DNA of 64,000 bases from Algicella marina (lineage in GTDB: Bacteria > Pseudomonadota > Alphaproteobacteria > Rhodobacterales > Rhodobacteraceae): NCBI RefSeq assembly GCF_009931615.1, contig NZ_CP046620.1, positions 2,061,501 through 2,125,500 of the forward strand, given 5' to 3'. Positions within the stretch are counted from its first letter, which is position 1. Each line of letters begins with the position of its first letter. The translations under genes and the position numbers were made by a program. Shown piece after piece: positions 25,270-34,726 of this stretch. The notes beneath the pieces were generated by a model, which saw only the letters and a list, made by a program, of their open reading frames with translations, made no database searches and was not told the origin of the DNA.

Positions 25270-27477
25270 ATGTCCATCTTTACCTACACCCAAGACAACG
25301 ACGGCGTCGTCACTCTTGCATGGGATCAGCCCGGCACATCCATGAACGTCATGACTATCGAGGGATTCCAGGAATTCGAGGAACTTTTCGACAAGGCGAT
25401 GGCTGACAGTTCCGTCAAGGGCGTGATTGTCACCTCCGCCAAGAAGGATTTCGCGGGAGGTATGGATCTCAACGTACTGGCCAAGATCCGCGAGGGCGCG
25501 GGCGACAGTCCCGCCAAGGCGCTTTTCGACTTCACGATGAACGGCCACCGCATCCTGCGCAAGATCGAGCGTAACAATATGGACGCCAAGACCAACAAGG
25601 GCGGCAAGCCCGTCGTCTGGGCCAGCCCCGGCACCTCCGCCGGCATCGGCACCGAGGTCGCCCTCTCCTGCCACTACCGCATCATGGCCGATAACCCGAA
25701 GGCCAAGGTCGGCTTGCCCGAAATCCTCGTCGGCCTCTTCCCCGGCTCCGGCGGCACCACGCGCGTCGTGCGCATGATGGGCGCGATGGCCGCCGCTCCG
25801 ATCCTCCTCGAAGGCAAGATGCTGGCCCCGAAACAGGCCAAGAACATGGGCCTGATCGACGAGGTCGTGGCGCCCGAGAACCTCATGGCCCGCGCGAAGG
25901 AATGGGTGCTGAACGCGACCGACGCGGACATCATCAAGCCGTGGGACGCCAAGGGCTACAAGATGCCTGGCGGCGCGCCCTACCACCCCGCGGGCTTCAT
26001 GACCTATGTGGGCGCCATCGCGATGGTTCACGGCAAGACGCAAGGCGTCTACCCCGCCGCCAAGGCCATGCTTTCGGCCATCTACGAAGGCGCACTCGTG
26101 CCCTTCGACACCGCGCTGAAGATTGAGGCGCGCCACTTCACCTCGATCCTCCTCAACCCCTCCTCGTCGGCCATGATCCGCTCGCTCTTCCTCAACAAGG
26201 GCGCGCTGGAAAAAGGCGCCGTGCGCCCCGATGTGCCCGACCAGACGGTGAAGAAGGTCGGCATCCTCGGTGCCGGCATGATGGGTGCGGGCATCGCCAC
26301 CGTCTCGGCGCAGGCGGGCATCGAGGTCGTGCTGATCGACCGCGACCAGGAGGCCGCCGACAAGGGAACCGCGCATGTGGACGCCTACCTTTCCGAAGGC
26401 GTGAAGCGCAAGAAGGTGACCGAGGACAAGAAGGCCGAGATCCTGTCCCGCGTCACCGCCACCCCAGACTACGATGCACTGAAGGGCTGCGACCTGATCG
26501 TCGAAGCCGTGTTCGAGGATCCGCTGATCAAGGCTGACGTCACCGCCCGCACCGAGGCCGTGATCGGCGAGGATTGCATCTTCGCCACCAACACCTCCAC
26601 CTTGCCGATTACCGATCTCGCCAAGGCGTCCCTGAGGCAGGAGCAGTTCATCGGCATCCACTTCTTCTCTCCGGTGGAAAAGATGATGCTGGTCGAGATC
26701 ATCAAGGGCAAGGAAACGGGTGATATCGCCACCGCCAAGGCGCTCGATTTCGTGCGCCAGATCCGCAAGACACCGATCGTGGTCAACGACGCGCGCTTCT
26801 TCTACGCCAACCGCTGCATCATCCCCTACATTAACGAGGGCGTGATGATGGTGGCCGAAGGCATCGAGCCCGCGCTGATCGAGAATGCGGCCAAGCAGAT
26901 GGGCATGCCCCTCGGCCCGCTGCAACTGAACGACGAGACGAGCATCGACCTCGGCGTGAAGATCGCCAAGGCCACCAAACAGGCGATGGGAGACGCCTAC
27001 CCCGCCGCCGCCGCCAAGGCCGACGAGGTGCTTTTCAAGCTCTTCGATGCGGGCCGTCTGGGCCGCAAATCGAAGTCGGGCTATTACGACTACGACGAAA
27101 AGGGCAAGCGCACCGGCCTCTGGCCCGGCCTGCGGGAAAACTGGCCTGAAGCCCCCGAACAGCCGGAGGTGTCGGAGGTGCAGCACCGCCTGATCATGGC
27201 GCAGGTGCTAGAAGCCGTGGGCGCGCTCGATGAAGGCGTGCTGGAGGATATACGCGAAGGCGATGTCGGCGCGATCCTCGGCTGGGGCTTCATGCCGTGG
27301 TCGGGCGGCCCCTTCTCGTGGCTCGACATCATCGGGGCGGCGAAAGCGGTAGAGATCTGCGAAACACTCGCCGCCAAGCACGGCGACCGCTTCGAGCCTC
27401 CAGCGCTTCTGCAAGAGATGGCCGCCAAGGGAGAAAGCTTCTACACCCGCTTCGCGCCAGAGAAGCAGGCCGCCTGA
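25270..27477 (+). CDS. fadJ: Bifunctional enoyl-CoA hydratase / 3-hydroxyacyl-CoA dehydrogenase (FadJ/FadB type)
   Basis: A 735-residue beta-oxidation enzyme. N-terminal crotonase domain (about 1-190) with SAKKDFAGGMDLN, and a variant oxyanion region GTSAGIGTEVALSCHYRIMA; the linker leads to a Rossmann NAD domain with VGILGAGMMGAGIATVSA near residue 330; then the 3HCDH C domains with FFSPVEKMMLVEII near 460 and FYANRCIIPYINEG near 513. It hydrates enoyl-CoA and oxidises the L-3-hydroxyacyl product. RBS AAAGGAG precedes. The first about 280 bp use mixed codons while the rest is almost purely C/G-ending, which hints at recombination inside the gene. It pairs functionally with the thiolase upstream. 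Confidence 0.92.
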   Translation: MSIFTYTQDNDGVVTLAWDQPGTSMNVMTIEGFQEFEELFDKAMADSSVKGVIVTSAKKDFAGGMDLNVLAKIREGAGDSPAKALFDFTMNGHRILRKIERNNMDAKTNKGGKPVVWASPGTSAGIGTEVALSCHYRIMADNPKAKVGLPEILVGLFPGSGGTTRVVRMMGAMAAAPILLEGKMLAPKQAKNMGLIDEVVAPENLMARAKEWVLNATDADIIKPWDAKGYKMPGGAPYHPAGFMTYVGAIAMVHGKTQGVYPAAKAMLSAIYEGALVPFDTALKIEARHFTSILLNPSSSAMIRSLFLNKGALEKGAVRPDVPDQTVKKVGILGAGMMGAGIATVSAQAGIEVVLIDRDQEAADKGTAHVDAYLSEGVKRKKVTEDKKAEILSRVTATPDYDALKGCDLIVEAVFEDPLIKADVTARTEAVIGEDCIFATNTSTLPITDLAKASLRQEQFIGIHFFSPVEKMMLVEIIKGKETGDIATAKALDFVRQIRKTPIVVNDARFFYANRCIIPYINEGVMMVAEGIEPALIENAAKQMGMPLGPLQLNDETSIDLGVKIAKATKQAMGDAYPAAAAKADEVLFKLFDAGRLGRKSKSGYYDYDEKGKRTGLWPGLRENWPEAPEQPEVSEVQHRLIMAQVLEAVGALDEGVLEDIREGDVGAILGWGFMPWSGGPFSWLDIIGAAKAVEICETLAAKHGDRFEPPALLQEMAAKGESFYTRFAPEKQAA

Positions 27478-27478
27478 A

Positions 27479-28243
27479 TTGGCCATTGGGCTCTATCAGC
27501 GCCTGAAACAGAGCTACCCGGCACCGGGAGTGATGAACGGGGCCTTCCACCTTTGGGAAGGCCCCGATTTCGTTTACGTAAACAACCCCAAGGCTGTGTG
27601 TACCTCCACGAAATTTGCGCTCAACAACGCCATCGCTGTCATCACCGGCAAGCCCTATGCCCCACTGACTTTCGACGAGGTCCACAACCGTGAAAACGGT
27701 CTCATGAAACGTCCGTCGGACATGCCGCAGGAAACTGTCGATCGCCTGCTCGAAGCGCCCGGCGTGCACCGCTTCACTTTCGTCCGCGACCCCCTCTCCC
27801 GCCTTGTTTCGGCCGTTGCGTCCAAACTCGATCCGTCCAAGGGTCGCCCTCAGCGCGCTCGTCTTTGCGCCCACCTTGGCCTATCGGACGATGTCACTTT
27901 CACCGCCGAATTCGTCGCCAATGTGTTTAGGGAAGACGCCGGGGCCCTCAACCTCGACAAACACTGGAAACCACAGGTCGATTGCATTGCCTATGGGCTG
28001 ATGCCCTATACGATGGTCGGCCGCTCCGAACGCTGGGATGCCGATTTCGCGGTGATCACCACCCGTATCTTTGGAGCTCCGATCCCAAGTGCAGATACCC
28101 GCACGCGCTTTGGGCATGTTACCCCCCGGGCCCGCCACATTACTGAGGCGACCCCGCGTTTAAGAAGACTTGTGGAAGAAGTTTACGCCCTAGACTATGA
28201 AATGCTGGCCGAGCTGGAAGCAAAAGCCCTTCTTTGCGATTGA
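27479..28243 (+). CDS. Sulfotransferase family protein (paralogue A)
   Basis: A 254-residue cytoplasmic sulfotransferase of the carbohydrate/HNK-1-like family. The 5'-phosphosulfate-binding loop is NNPKAVCTSTKFALN near residue 35 and the 3'-phosphate loop is FTFVRDPLSRLVSAVASK near 99; HWKPQ (near 160) is the usual downstream motif. It would transfer sulfate from PAPS to an acceptor not predictable here. The start is TTG at 27479, one base after the fadJ-like stop; it aligns with the ATG of its paralogue at 32114. Cotranscription with fadJ is likely. Composition drops back to mixed codons here. Confidence 0.8.
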   Translation: MAIGLYQRLKQSYPAPGVMNGAFHLWEGPDFVYVNNPKAVCTSTKFALNNAIAVITGKPYAPLTFDEVHNRENGLMKRPSDMPQETVDRLLEAPGVHRFTFVRDPLSRLVSAVASKLDPSKGRPQRARLCAHLGLSDDVTFTAEFVANVFREDAGALNLDKHWKPQVDCIAYGLMPYTMVGRSERWDADFAVITTRIFGAPIPSADTRTRFGHVTPRARHITEATPRLRRLVEEVYALDYEMLAELEAKALLCD

Positions 28244-28377
28244 GATTTTCGTGCGAAAAAATATTCGCTTTACAGATGCTTACCGATCAAAGGGCCAGAC
28301 CACTCCCCGCTCTCACCGCCATCCAGTCGCCGAAAAGGCATTGGGCGAGTTCGATTGCTGGCGGCCGGTGCCTGCCG

Positions 28378-29394
28378 TCAAAAGCCCAAACAAATGCTCT
28401 GGACAGCAATCCAGGCCTGATCCGTCAGCATATCCACCGCATCCTTTCGCGGCTCCGCCACGCGGAGTAATCTGAGGCTTGGATGGCGACGCTGGAGATG
28501 CGTGAGAAAGTCCTCTTCCGGAATATTTCGCGCGGCGAGACGGGCGCGAACGGTTTCGATCACAAGCGGATTCGGAGGCGGAGGTGTGGTTGCAAAGGCA
28601 TTGGCCATCCAGCGTTTGTCGGCAGTGGCAATCTCGCCCGAGAACAGGAAATTGAGCACCTCCAGAGTACTCTTCTGGTGCATCAGTTGAAACAGCACGG
28701 TGTCTTTGGTGGTGTATTCGTCGGCGAGAATGAGCCAGCCGGCCAGAGCCTCTGGCGAAGCCGCTTCCTCGACAAGCACGGCCGAGAGCAGTGTCTGGCC
28801 ACCCGGCAGTCGTGCAATGAAAGGCTTTTCCGCCTGTACCACTAGCGGCGCCCGTGCCCCTTCGACGCCCGCCCGTTGCCTTATCTGGGCGATCCCGCGA
28901 TGGCCGGGACGGTAACGGCAGCGTTCGCCGGCATAACTCTCCGCAATATCGCTACCCAGTAGTGCCGCACGCTCTGGCGGAATCATCGCGAACGCTCTGT
29001 CGCGCAAAACGCCGGGCAGGTAGAGGGCACCGGCAACGAGAACAGTTAGCAGAAGAAGGTAAACAAATGGCTTAAGGGAACGTCGGGATGCGGGCTCCGA
29101 CTGCCGATGGCGCGCACGCTCCGTCACTGTGCGAATGGCAGTAATCATCTCCGGATCGGAGATTTCCAGCAGTTCGGTGCTTTCAGGATCGGGGGCGAAG
29201 CGTGTTGCGTGCGGCGTTTCCTCTGCCGGAACGATCGCAGCCAGTGCCCAATGGGTAAGGGCCCGCTCTCGAAAGTCGGAAAGTACAAGGCTGGAATTGC
29301 CAAATGATACAAGCACTTCACGCCACGGCTCATCCTCGTTTTCGCGCCAGAGACCTGTTGCCTCCAGCCGAACGTATTCATCGAGTGCCGTCAT
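28378..29394 (-). CDS. Hypothetical single-pass membrane protein
   Basis: Not recognised. A 338-residue protein with a soluble N-terminal domain (MTALDEYVRLEATGLWRENE, resembling a PH-like fold start), one membrane helix near residues 108-130 (FVYLLLLTVLVAGALYLPGV), then a C-terminal domain of about 200 residues, probably periplasmic, containing a peptidase-like looking but unproven stretch (GGQTLLSAVLVEEAASPEAL; GWLILADEY). No HExxH or other catalytic motif is present. The gene lies between a sulfotransferase (convergent) and the acyl-CoA ligase gene (upstream, same strand). Confidence 0.65.
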   Translation of the reverse strand: MTALDEYVRLEATGLWRENEDEPWREVLVSFGNSSLVLSDFRERALTHWALAAIVPAEETPHATRFAPDPESTELLEISDPEMITAIRTVTERARHRQSEPASRRSLKPFVYLLLLTVLVAGALYLPGVLRDRAFAMIPPERAALLGSDIAESYAGERCRYRPGHRGIAQIRQRAGVEGARAPLVVQAEKPFIARLPGGQTLLSAVLVEEAASPEALAGWLILADEYTTKDTVLFQLMHQKSTLEVLNFLFSGEIATADKRWMANAFATTPPPPNPLVIETVRARLAARNIPEEDFLTHLQRRHPSLRLLRVAEPRKDAVDMLTDQAWIAVQSICLGF

Positions 29395-29495
29395 TGCGTG
29401 CTGTTTGCCCTTGCCTGTTTGGCATTCTTCTAACCGGCAATCGGGCGCTGCTCAATCGTCAGGTGGGCATGAGACGCAGATGGCGGTGAGGAAGA

Positions 29496-31130
29496 TCACG
29501 CATTGGCGGAAAGAGTGTAGTTCATCTCCTTCAGGATGCCCCGCAATTGCAGCTTCGATATCTTGCCCGTGGCTGTGTGGGGAATTTCGTCCAGAAAAAC
29601 AACGTCATCCGGCACTTGCCACTTGGCACAGCGCTTCGCAATCGTGGCAAGTATATCGCCCGGATCCGGCTGGGCGCCGGATTTGCGAACGACCACGAGA
29701 ATGGGGCGTTCATCCCATTTCGGGTGGGGCACGCCTATGGCGGCAGCCTCGGCGACACCGGGGTGGCCAAGCGCGGCATTTTCGAGTTCGATGGAACTGA
29801 TCCACTCTCCGCCGGACTTGATCACATCCTTGGAACGATCTGTGATCGCCATGTAGCCGAGGCTCGTCATCGTTGCGACATCACCGGTATCAAACCATCC
29901 CTCTGCATCGACAGCCGGTTGATTTGCCTTGAGATATTCACCGACAACGGCGTCGCCGCGCGCCCAGAGGCTACCTTGTGTCCTGCTGTCCCACGGGAGG
30001 GACTGGCCGGCATCGTCGGTGATCTTGAGATCGACGGTGAACGGCGGGTGGCCGGTGGTTTCCTGGATATCGACGCGGTCTTCCTCCGGCAGTTCCATGA
30101 TTTCGGGTTTGAAAGAGCAGACGGTGCCGAGCGGGGACATTTCCGTCATGCCCCAAGCGTGGAGGACCTGAACACCGTAGCGGTTCTGGAAGGTTTCGAT
30201 TACGTAGCGCGGACAGGACGACCCACCGATGATGACGCGATCGAGGTCCGGCAGCTCAAGCTGCTGATTTGCCTCCAGATATTGCAGGAGCATCAGCCAG
30301 ATCGTTGGCACGGCGGCAGTTACCTTTACGCCGAAGCCGAGCATTTCGTAGAGGGCTGCCGGGCTCATGTCGCGGCCGGGCATCACCATCTGTGCGCCTG
30401 CGAGGGGGGCGGTATAGGCGATGGACCAGCTGTTGGCATGGAACATCGGCACGACGGGCATGATGGTTTCACGGGAAGAAAGCCCAAGCATATCAGGGCT
30501 TTGTGCGCACATGGCATGCAGCGTGTTGGAGCGGTGAGTGTAGACGACGCCCTTCGGGTTGCCGGTGGTGCCGGATGTGTAGCAGATGCCGCAGGCGTCG
30601 GTTTCGTCACCGTCGACCCACGCAAAATCACCGGATTGGGAATTTATCCAGTCTTCATAACAGATTACGTCGGGGATGGTGGTTTCCGGCATGTGGGCTG
30701 CATCGGTCATGACGATCACGTGCTGCACCTTCTCCAACCGTGGCCAGATGCCCTCGATCACCTTGATAAGGTCATGATCTACAAAGAGAATTCTATCTTC
30801 GGCGTGGTTGATGATGTAGACGAGCTGGTCGGGGAACAGGCGCGGGTTCAGCGTGTGCAAGGCAGCGCCGCATCCGGGTGTGCCGTACCAGACTTCCATG
30901 TGGCGAGCGGTGTTCCATGCCATGACGCCAACGACATCGCCGCGGCCCATGCCAAGACGGTTCAAACCCTCGGCCACCCGTAACGCATTCGCGCGAATTT
31001 CGGTGTAATTGGAATGGCTTATGGGGCCTTCCGTGGTGCGCGTCGTGATCCGCCGGTTGCCGTGATACCGGGCGGCGTGGTCAATGATCCGGCTGACCCG
31101 CAGCGGCCAGTTCTGCATCAGGTTGTGCAT
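29496..31130 (-). CDS. Acyl-CoA ligase, DmdB-like (fatty-acid/3-methylmercaptopropionate-CoA ligase family)
   Basis: A 544-residue adenylate-forming enzyme. The P-loop [18 protein letters not shown] lies near residue 182, the A5 motif [12 protein letters not shown] near 330, A7 [10 protein letters not shown] near 413, A8 [15 protein letters not shown] near 430 and the catalytic Lys in [14 protein letters not shown] near 522. The N-terminus ([11 protein letters not shown]) and [21 protein letters not shown]-like stretch follow the DmdB branch known in roseobacters for 3-methylmercaptopropionate activation; medium-chain fatty acids are also possible. ATG 31130 follows GGGAGGGAG; the longer frame at 31151 lacks this. 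The promoter side carries an 11-bp repeat cluster. Confidence 0.85.
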   Translation of the reverse strand: MHNLMQNWPLRVSRIIDHAARYHGNRRITTRTTEGPISHSNYTEIRANALRVAEGLNRLGMGRGDVVGVMAWNTARHMEVWYGTPGCGAALHTLNPRLFPDQLVYIINHAEDRILFVDHDLIKVIEGIWPRLEKVQHVIVMTDAAHMPETTIPDVICYEDWINSQSGDFAWVDGDETDACGICYTSGTTGNPKGVVYTHRSNTLHAMCAQSPDMLGLSSRETIMPVVPMFHANSWSIAYTAPLAGAQMVMPGRDMSPAALYEMLGFGVKVTAAVPTIWLMLLQYLEANQQLELPDLDRVIIGGSSCPRYVIETFQNRYGVQVLHAWGMTEMSPLGTVCSFKPEIMELPEEDRVDIQETTGHPPFTVDLKITDDAGQSLPWDSRTQGSLWARGDAVVGEYLKANQPAVDAEGWFDTGDVATMTSLGYMAITDRSKDVIKSGGEWISSIELENAALGHPGVAEAAAIGVPHPKWDERPILVVVRKSGAQPDPGDILATIAKRCAKWQVPDDVVFLDEIPHTATGKISKLQLRGILKEMNYTLSANA

Positions 31131-31195
31131 GTGGCTCCCTCCCCAGGGCATTGGTGTTTTTCCCTGAGGCTAGCACAGAAGCGGGGGCTGGCAAG

Positions 31196-31239
31196 TTGTA
31201 TGGGTTTGGTATGGGTTGGGTATGGTTTTGGTATGGGTG
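31196..31239. repeat. Four tandem 11-bp repeats, consensus TGGTATGGGTT
   Basis: Units read TTGTATGGGTT, TGGTATGGGTT, GGGTATGGTTT and TGGTATGGGTG, directly adjoining, 66 bp upstream of the acyl-CoA ligase start. The 11-bp period is close to one helical turn, as in iterated protein-binding sites, but slippage of a G/T-rich stretch would look the same. Confidence 0.75.
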
Positions 31240-31299
31240 AATGCCGGATCAGGCGGGATTAGGCGGCGTTTTCGCCATCGCTACCAGCGATGAAAGAGA

Positions 31300-31342
31300 G
31301 GTAATCGATTTTCTTACCTGCAAGGTAAGTGTTTCGATTACC
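31300..31342. repeat. Nested perfect inverted repeats (43 bp)
   Basis: Outer arms GGTAATCGA (31300-31308) and TCGATTACC (31334-31342) enclose inner arms CTTACCT (31313-31319) and AGGTAAG (31323-31329) with a 3-base loop. Unpaired 4-base spacers separate the arms. The right outer arm includes the stop codon of the minus-strand sulfotransferase. It may be a terminator hairpin, though no clean T-run follows on the minus strand, or a protein-binding site. Confidence 0.6.
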
Positions 31343-32114
31343 CGGTCTTCCGCATCTGCCAGTCGGACACACCGAGACCGCGGGCCTCGATCTCTTCCAG
31401 CATCTGGTAGTCGGCGGCATAGGCCTGGCGGACAAGCTGGCGCAATTTCGGGTCCGATGCCATGGCGTGGAGGTCCGGCGGCGTGACATGGATGCCAAAC
31501 TTGCGGGTATCGAAGGTTGGCACCGGCTTGCCGAAGACGCGCGTGGTGATCGCCGCGAAATCCGCGTTCCAGGAGCGGGCATTGCCGATGACCGTGTAAT
31601 CGATGATATCGAAGGCGATGCGGTGTCGCTGCAATTGCCAGTGCGGATCAAGATCGCGGGCAACCGGGTCGGCCACGACGATTTCGGCAAATTCCACGAG
31701 GTCGAGTTCGTAATCACTGTCCAGACCCAGATACAGATAAAGGGCCTTGCGCTGCGAGGAATTGATCTGGCGATGGAGCTTGGAAGAGTAGGCCGAGATC
31801 AGCCTGTCCATCGGGTCCCTGACGAAGGTGAAACGCGTTGCCGCGTCGCCCCGCAGGTATTTGCCAAGCTTCCAGCCCTGCACCTCTTTGGGCTGCAGCA
31901 TCGGGTTGTATTTGCGCTGGTGGACCTCGGCCGGACGGCTGAGGACGAAACCTTCGGGCGCGATGAAGCTGTTGAGACTGGCCTTGGTGGACGAGCAGAC
32001 CACTTTCGGGTTGCTGACATAGACGAAGGCCGGGTCTTCCCAGATATGAAAGGCATTCTGGTAAGTCTGCCACTTGCCGTAATGTTCGGTCAGATCTTTT
32101 GCAATATTCGGCAT
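31338..32114 (-). CDS. Sulfotransferase family protein (paralogue B)
   Basis: A 258-residue sulfotransferase closely related to the gene at 27479. PAPS-binding loops are SNPKVVCSSTKASLN near residue 34 and FTFVRDPMDRLISAYSSKL near 93; HWQLQRHRIAFDIIDYTVIG follows as in paralogue A (HWKPQ...YGLMPYTMVG). Both share the opening ..FH(L/I)WE.P.FVYV.NPK. The ATG at 32114 gives a start that aligns with A. The acceptor is unknown; exported polysaccharide or lipid is a reasonable guess for this family. The stop codon lies in a strong inverted repeat. Confidence 0.8.
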   Translation of the reverse strand: MPNIAKDLTEHYGKWQTYQNAFHIWEDPAFVYVSNPKVVCSSTKASLNSFIAPEGFVLSRPAEVHQRKYNPMLQPKEVQGWKLGKYLRGDAATRFTFVRDPMDRLISAYSSKLHRQINSSQRKALYLYLGLDSDYELDLVEFAEIVVADPVARDLDPHWQLQRHRIAFDIIDYTVIGNARSWNADFAAITTRVFGKPVPTFDTRKFGIHVTPPDLHAMASDPKLRQLVRQAYAADYQMLEEIEARGLGVSDWQMRKTG

Positions 32115-32261
32115 GAAATTCTTGATTTGATTGATAACGGAGAGCTTGATTTGACCAGCTGGGATTTTGTTTTCTTAGGTCGGAAGCACGCGCGTTGCCA
32201 GCCAAAACTTACGGTATTTTCTGCTTGTGGCAGAATGTCGTCGCCGGAAGCGGTCCGTATT

Positions 32262-32951
32262 TCATGTTGCCTGCGGGGGTAGCAGAACGCCATCCTTCAG
32301 ATGAAGTACACGATCCATCCTCGACGCCAGTTCGAGGTTGTGGGTGGCGATGAGTGCCGAAAGACCGGTTTCGCGCACGATTGCCGTCATGCGTTCAAAC
32401 ACGGTATCCGATGTCGCCGGGTCGAGATTGCCCGTCGGCTCGTCTGCCAGCAAGATCTGCGGTGCATTCGCCAGTGCCCGGCAGAACGCGACGCGCTGCT
32501 GCTCGCCGCCCGAGAGTTCCGCCGGCCGGTGGTGCATCCGTGCCGCCAGCCCTACCGAGTCGAGCAGGCTTTCGGCCCGCGCCTTCGCCTCGGCCGCAGC
32601 CTTGCCGGCCGCGCTCTGAGGCAGGACGACGTTTTCCAGCGCGCTGAACTCCGGCAGCAGATGGTGGAATTGGTAGATGAACCCGATCCTGTCGCGCCGG
32701 AGGCCTGTCCGGGCCCTGTCGCGCAAGCCGGTGGCATCCTCTCCACCGAGGATCACCCGGCCGGTGTCCGGTGTTTCCAGTAGCCCGGCTATGTGCAGAA
32801 GCGTCGATTTGCCGGCGCCGGACGGGGCGACGAGCGCCACGACCTCGCCCTCGGCCAAATTCAGAGCCGCGCCCTTCAGCACCTGAACTTCGCCGGGCTC
32901 GCCCTGCTTGTAGGTCTTGGCGATGCCTTCCAGCCGCAGCACGTCATTCAT
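32262..32951 (-). CDS. lolD: Lipoprotein-releasing system ATP-binding protein LolD
   Basis: A 229-residue ABC ATPase. Walker [17 protein letters not shown] near residue 41, Q-loop [16 protein letters not shown] near 92, signature [15 protein letters not shown] near 147, Walker [13 protein letters not shown] near 167 and the switch His in IATHNLEL. The FHHLLPEF segment is typical of LolD. It powers release of outer-membrane lipoproteins from the inner membrane with LolC/E. It overlaps the lolC gene by 8 bp and ends the proS-DUF2937-lolC-lolD operon. Confidence 0.93.
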   Translation of the reverse strand: MNDVLRLEGIAKTYKQGEPGEVQVLKGAALNLAEGEVVALVAPSGAGKSTLLHIAGLLETPDTGRVILGGEDATGLRDRARTGLRRDRIGFIYQFHHLLPEFSALENVVLPQSAAGKAAAEAKARAESLLDSVGLAARMHHRPAELSGGEQQRVAFCRALANAPQILLADEPTGNLDPATSDTVFERMTAIVRETGLSALIATHNLELASRMDRVLHLKDGVLLPPQAT

Positions 32952-34239
32952 AGCGCAGCGCCTCCACTGGATTCATCCGCGCGGCCCGCCGGGCCGGGAA
33001 ATAGGTAATGGTAAATGACAGGCCGAGCGACAGCGCCATGGCTGACAGCACATCGGCCAGTTTCAGTTCCGCCGGCAGCTCCGAGATCATCCGCACCGAA
33101 GGATCCCAGGCACCGCCGCCGACGATGTAGTTGAAGGCGTCGAAGATGGGGTCGATGTAGATGGCAAACAGGCAGCCGGTGATGACGCCTATGGCCGTGC
33201 CCGCCAGGCCGATCGCTGCGCCGCAGATGAAGAATATTCGCAACACCGAGCCTTCCGTCAGGCCCATCGTCCGCAATATGCCGATGTCGCGGCCCTTGTT
33301 TTTTACCAGCATGACGAGGCCGGAAACGATGTTGAGCGAAGCGACGAGCACGAGGATGGAGAGGAGAATGAACATAACATTGTCCTCCATCTGCAGGGCC
33401 CGCAGGTAACGGCCGAGCCGGTCTTTCCATGTCTGCAGGTAGCTGACGCCGCCCGTGGCCTCGAACACGCCGTCTGACACCGCGTCCACCGCCTCGGGAT
33501 CGTCAATGAATACTTCGATCTGGTCTGCCACGCCCTCCCGGTCGAAAAAGCTCTGGGCTTCGCCGAAGGGCATGTAGATGCGGGTGTTGTCCGTCTGGTA
33601 GTGTCCGGCGCGGAAGATGTAGACGACCTCGTACTCGCCGACCCGCGGCGAGGTGCCGCCGAACGGCAGTTTCGTGCCCTCGGGTGAGATGATGGTGACG
33701 AAATCGCCGACCTGCAGGCCGAGGTTGAAGGCCACCTCCGCGCCCATCGCCACGCCTTCGGAGAAGCGCGCGGGATCGCCATAGGTCTCCTCCGGTTCGG
33801 CCATGAAGGGAATCGTCATCAGGTCTTCCGGCTTCTCGCCGAAGACCTCCACCCCGGCATTGCGGCCGTTGGCACTGGCCATCACCTGCCCGACGATGAT
33901 CGGGGCCGCGCGCGTGACCCCAGGCACGGCGGCCGCCCGTTCGGCGACGCCGTCAAAATCCGTCATCATGTTGACGAGACCGCCCAGTTCGTTCCTGCTC
34001 TTCGGGGCGTAGACGGTGATGTGGGCGTTGGCACCGATGACCGCATCGACAAACTCCGTGCGGAAGCCGCTGCGGATCGCCAGTGTGACGATCAGCGCGA
34101 ATACGGCGAGGGCCACACCGACGAGCGAGATGATCGACATGATGCTGACACCGCCCTCCTTGCGTCGGGCCCGGAGGTATTTCCACGCGATCTGCCATTC
34201 GAAGCGCGAGAACGGTTTGGTGGAGGAAAGGTCAGGCAT
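32944..34239 (-). CDS. lolC: Lipoprotein-releasing permease LolC/LolE family
   Basis: A 431-residue inner-membrane permease. One N-terminal helix (residues about 25-50, [20 protein letters not shown]), a large periplasmic MacB-like domain (about 50-270), then three FtsX-domain helices ending [17 protein letters not shown], the usual LolC/E C-terminus. A single LolC/E-type gene plus LolD is the arrangement in many alphaproteobacteria. ATG 34239 follows GGAG by six bases; a longer frame upstream overlaps DUF2937 and is rejected. Confidence 0.92.
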   Translation of the reverse strand: MPDLSSTKPFSRFEWQIAWKYLRARRKEGGVSIMSIISLVGVALAVFALIVTLAIRSGFRTEFVDAVIGANAHITVYAPKSRNELGGLVNMMTDFDGVAERAAAVPGVTRAAPIIVGQVMASANGRNAGVEVFGEKPEDLMTIPFMAEPEETYGDPARFSEGVAMGAEVAFNLGLQVGDFVTIISPEGTKLPFGGTSPRVGEYEVVYIFRAGHYQTDNTRIYMPFGEAQSFFDREGVADQIEVFIDDPEAVDAVSDGVFEATGGVSYLQTWKDRLGRYLRALQMEDNVMFILLSILVLVASLNIVSGLVMLVKNKGRDIGILRTMGLTEGSVLRIFFICGAAIGLAGTAIGVITGCLFAIYIDPIFDAFNYIVGGGAWDPSVRMISELPAELKLADVLSAMALSLGLSFTITYFPARRAARMNPVEALRYE

Positions 34240-34723
34240 GGTTTCTCCGCCGGAAAGGCAACAACAGGAGGCCGAGGAAAACGCGGAGGGCCATGGCACC
34301 AAGGGCGAAGCCGGCGGCCCCGAAACTCAAGCCCTCCAGCGTGGCAGGAACTGCGGGCTGGTACTGCGCCCAAGCGGCCTCGGCGATTTCGCTGTCGGCG
34401 ATGCGCGGCGCGGCGATCAGGCGTTCCAACGCCCCTGCCCCGCGAAGGCGCGCCTCTTCCGCTGACAGTCGTTCAAGGCGCGCGAATGTCGCCCGCATAT
34501 CGGTCTGCCGCCGCTCGACGAAGGCGTTTCCGTTCATCTGCTGCAAGGCTTCCTCCCGGCTAAGCCCCTCGGCGGTGGCGGATCTGTCGAAATCCGCGAC
34601 CACCTCCTCCAGCGCGTCGACGGCACCGGACAGGCGTTGCAGGTACTGTTGGGAAAACTCGGGGAATTGTGCAACCGCAAGCCCGCTCACCACTCCGAAC
34701 ATCAGCGTGATGAGGCGGAGCAT
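34232..34723 (-). CDS. DUF2937 family membrane protein
   Basis: A 163-residue protein: N-terminal hydrophobic helix (LRLITLMFGVVSGLAVAQ), PEFSQQYLQRLSGAVDALEEVVADF as the conserved DUF2937 stretch, an amphipathic coiled region, and a C-terminal hydrophobic segment (LGAMALRVFLGLLLLPF) before RRRN. Its function is unknown. It sits between proS and lolC with a GTG-ATG directly after the proS stop, and overlaps lolC by 8 bp. The linkage hints at an envelope role, unproven. Confidence 0.8.
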   Translation of the reverse strand: MLRLITLMFGVVSGLAVAQFPEFSQQYLQRLSGAVDALEEVVADFDRSATAEGLSREEALQQMNGNAFVERRQTDMRATFARLERLSAEEARLRGAGALERLIAAPRIADSEIAEAAWAQYQPAVPATLEGLSFGAAGFALGAMALRVFLGLLLLPFRRRNHA

Positions 34724-34726
34724 CAC

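Noticed and set aside
25228-27186. 652-codon open frame antisense to the fadJ-like gene
   Set aside because: Same GC3 artefact; the sense strand encodes an intact multidomain enzyme.
27572-27583. GTTTACGTAAAC palindrome as a fourth MerR operator
   Set aside because: It lacks the 4-base spacer of the other three sites and lies inside the sulfotransferase coding sequence (F-V-Y-V-N-N).
31196-31239. CRISPR-like array
   Set aside because: Units are 11 bp, directly joined with no spacers, and no cas genes are present.
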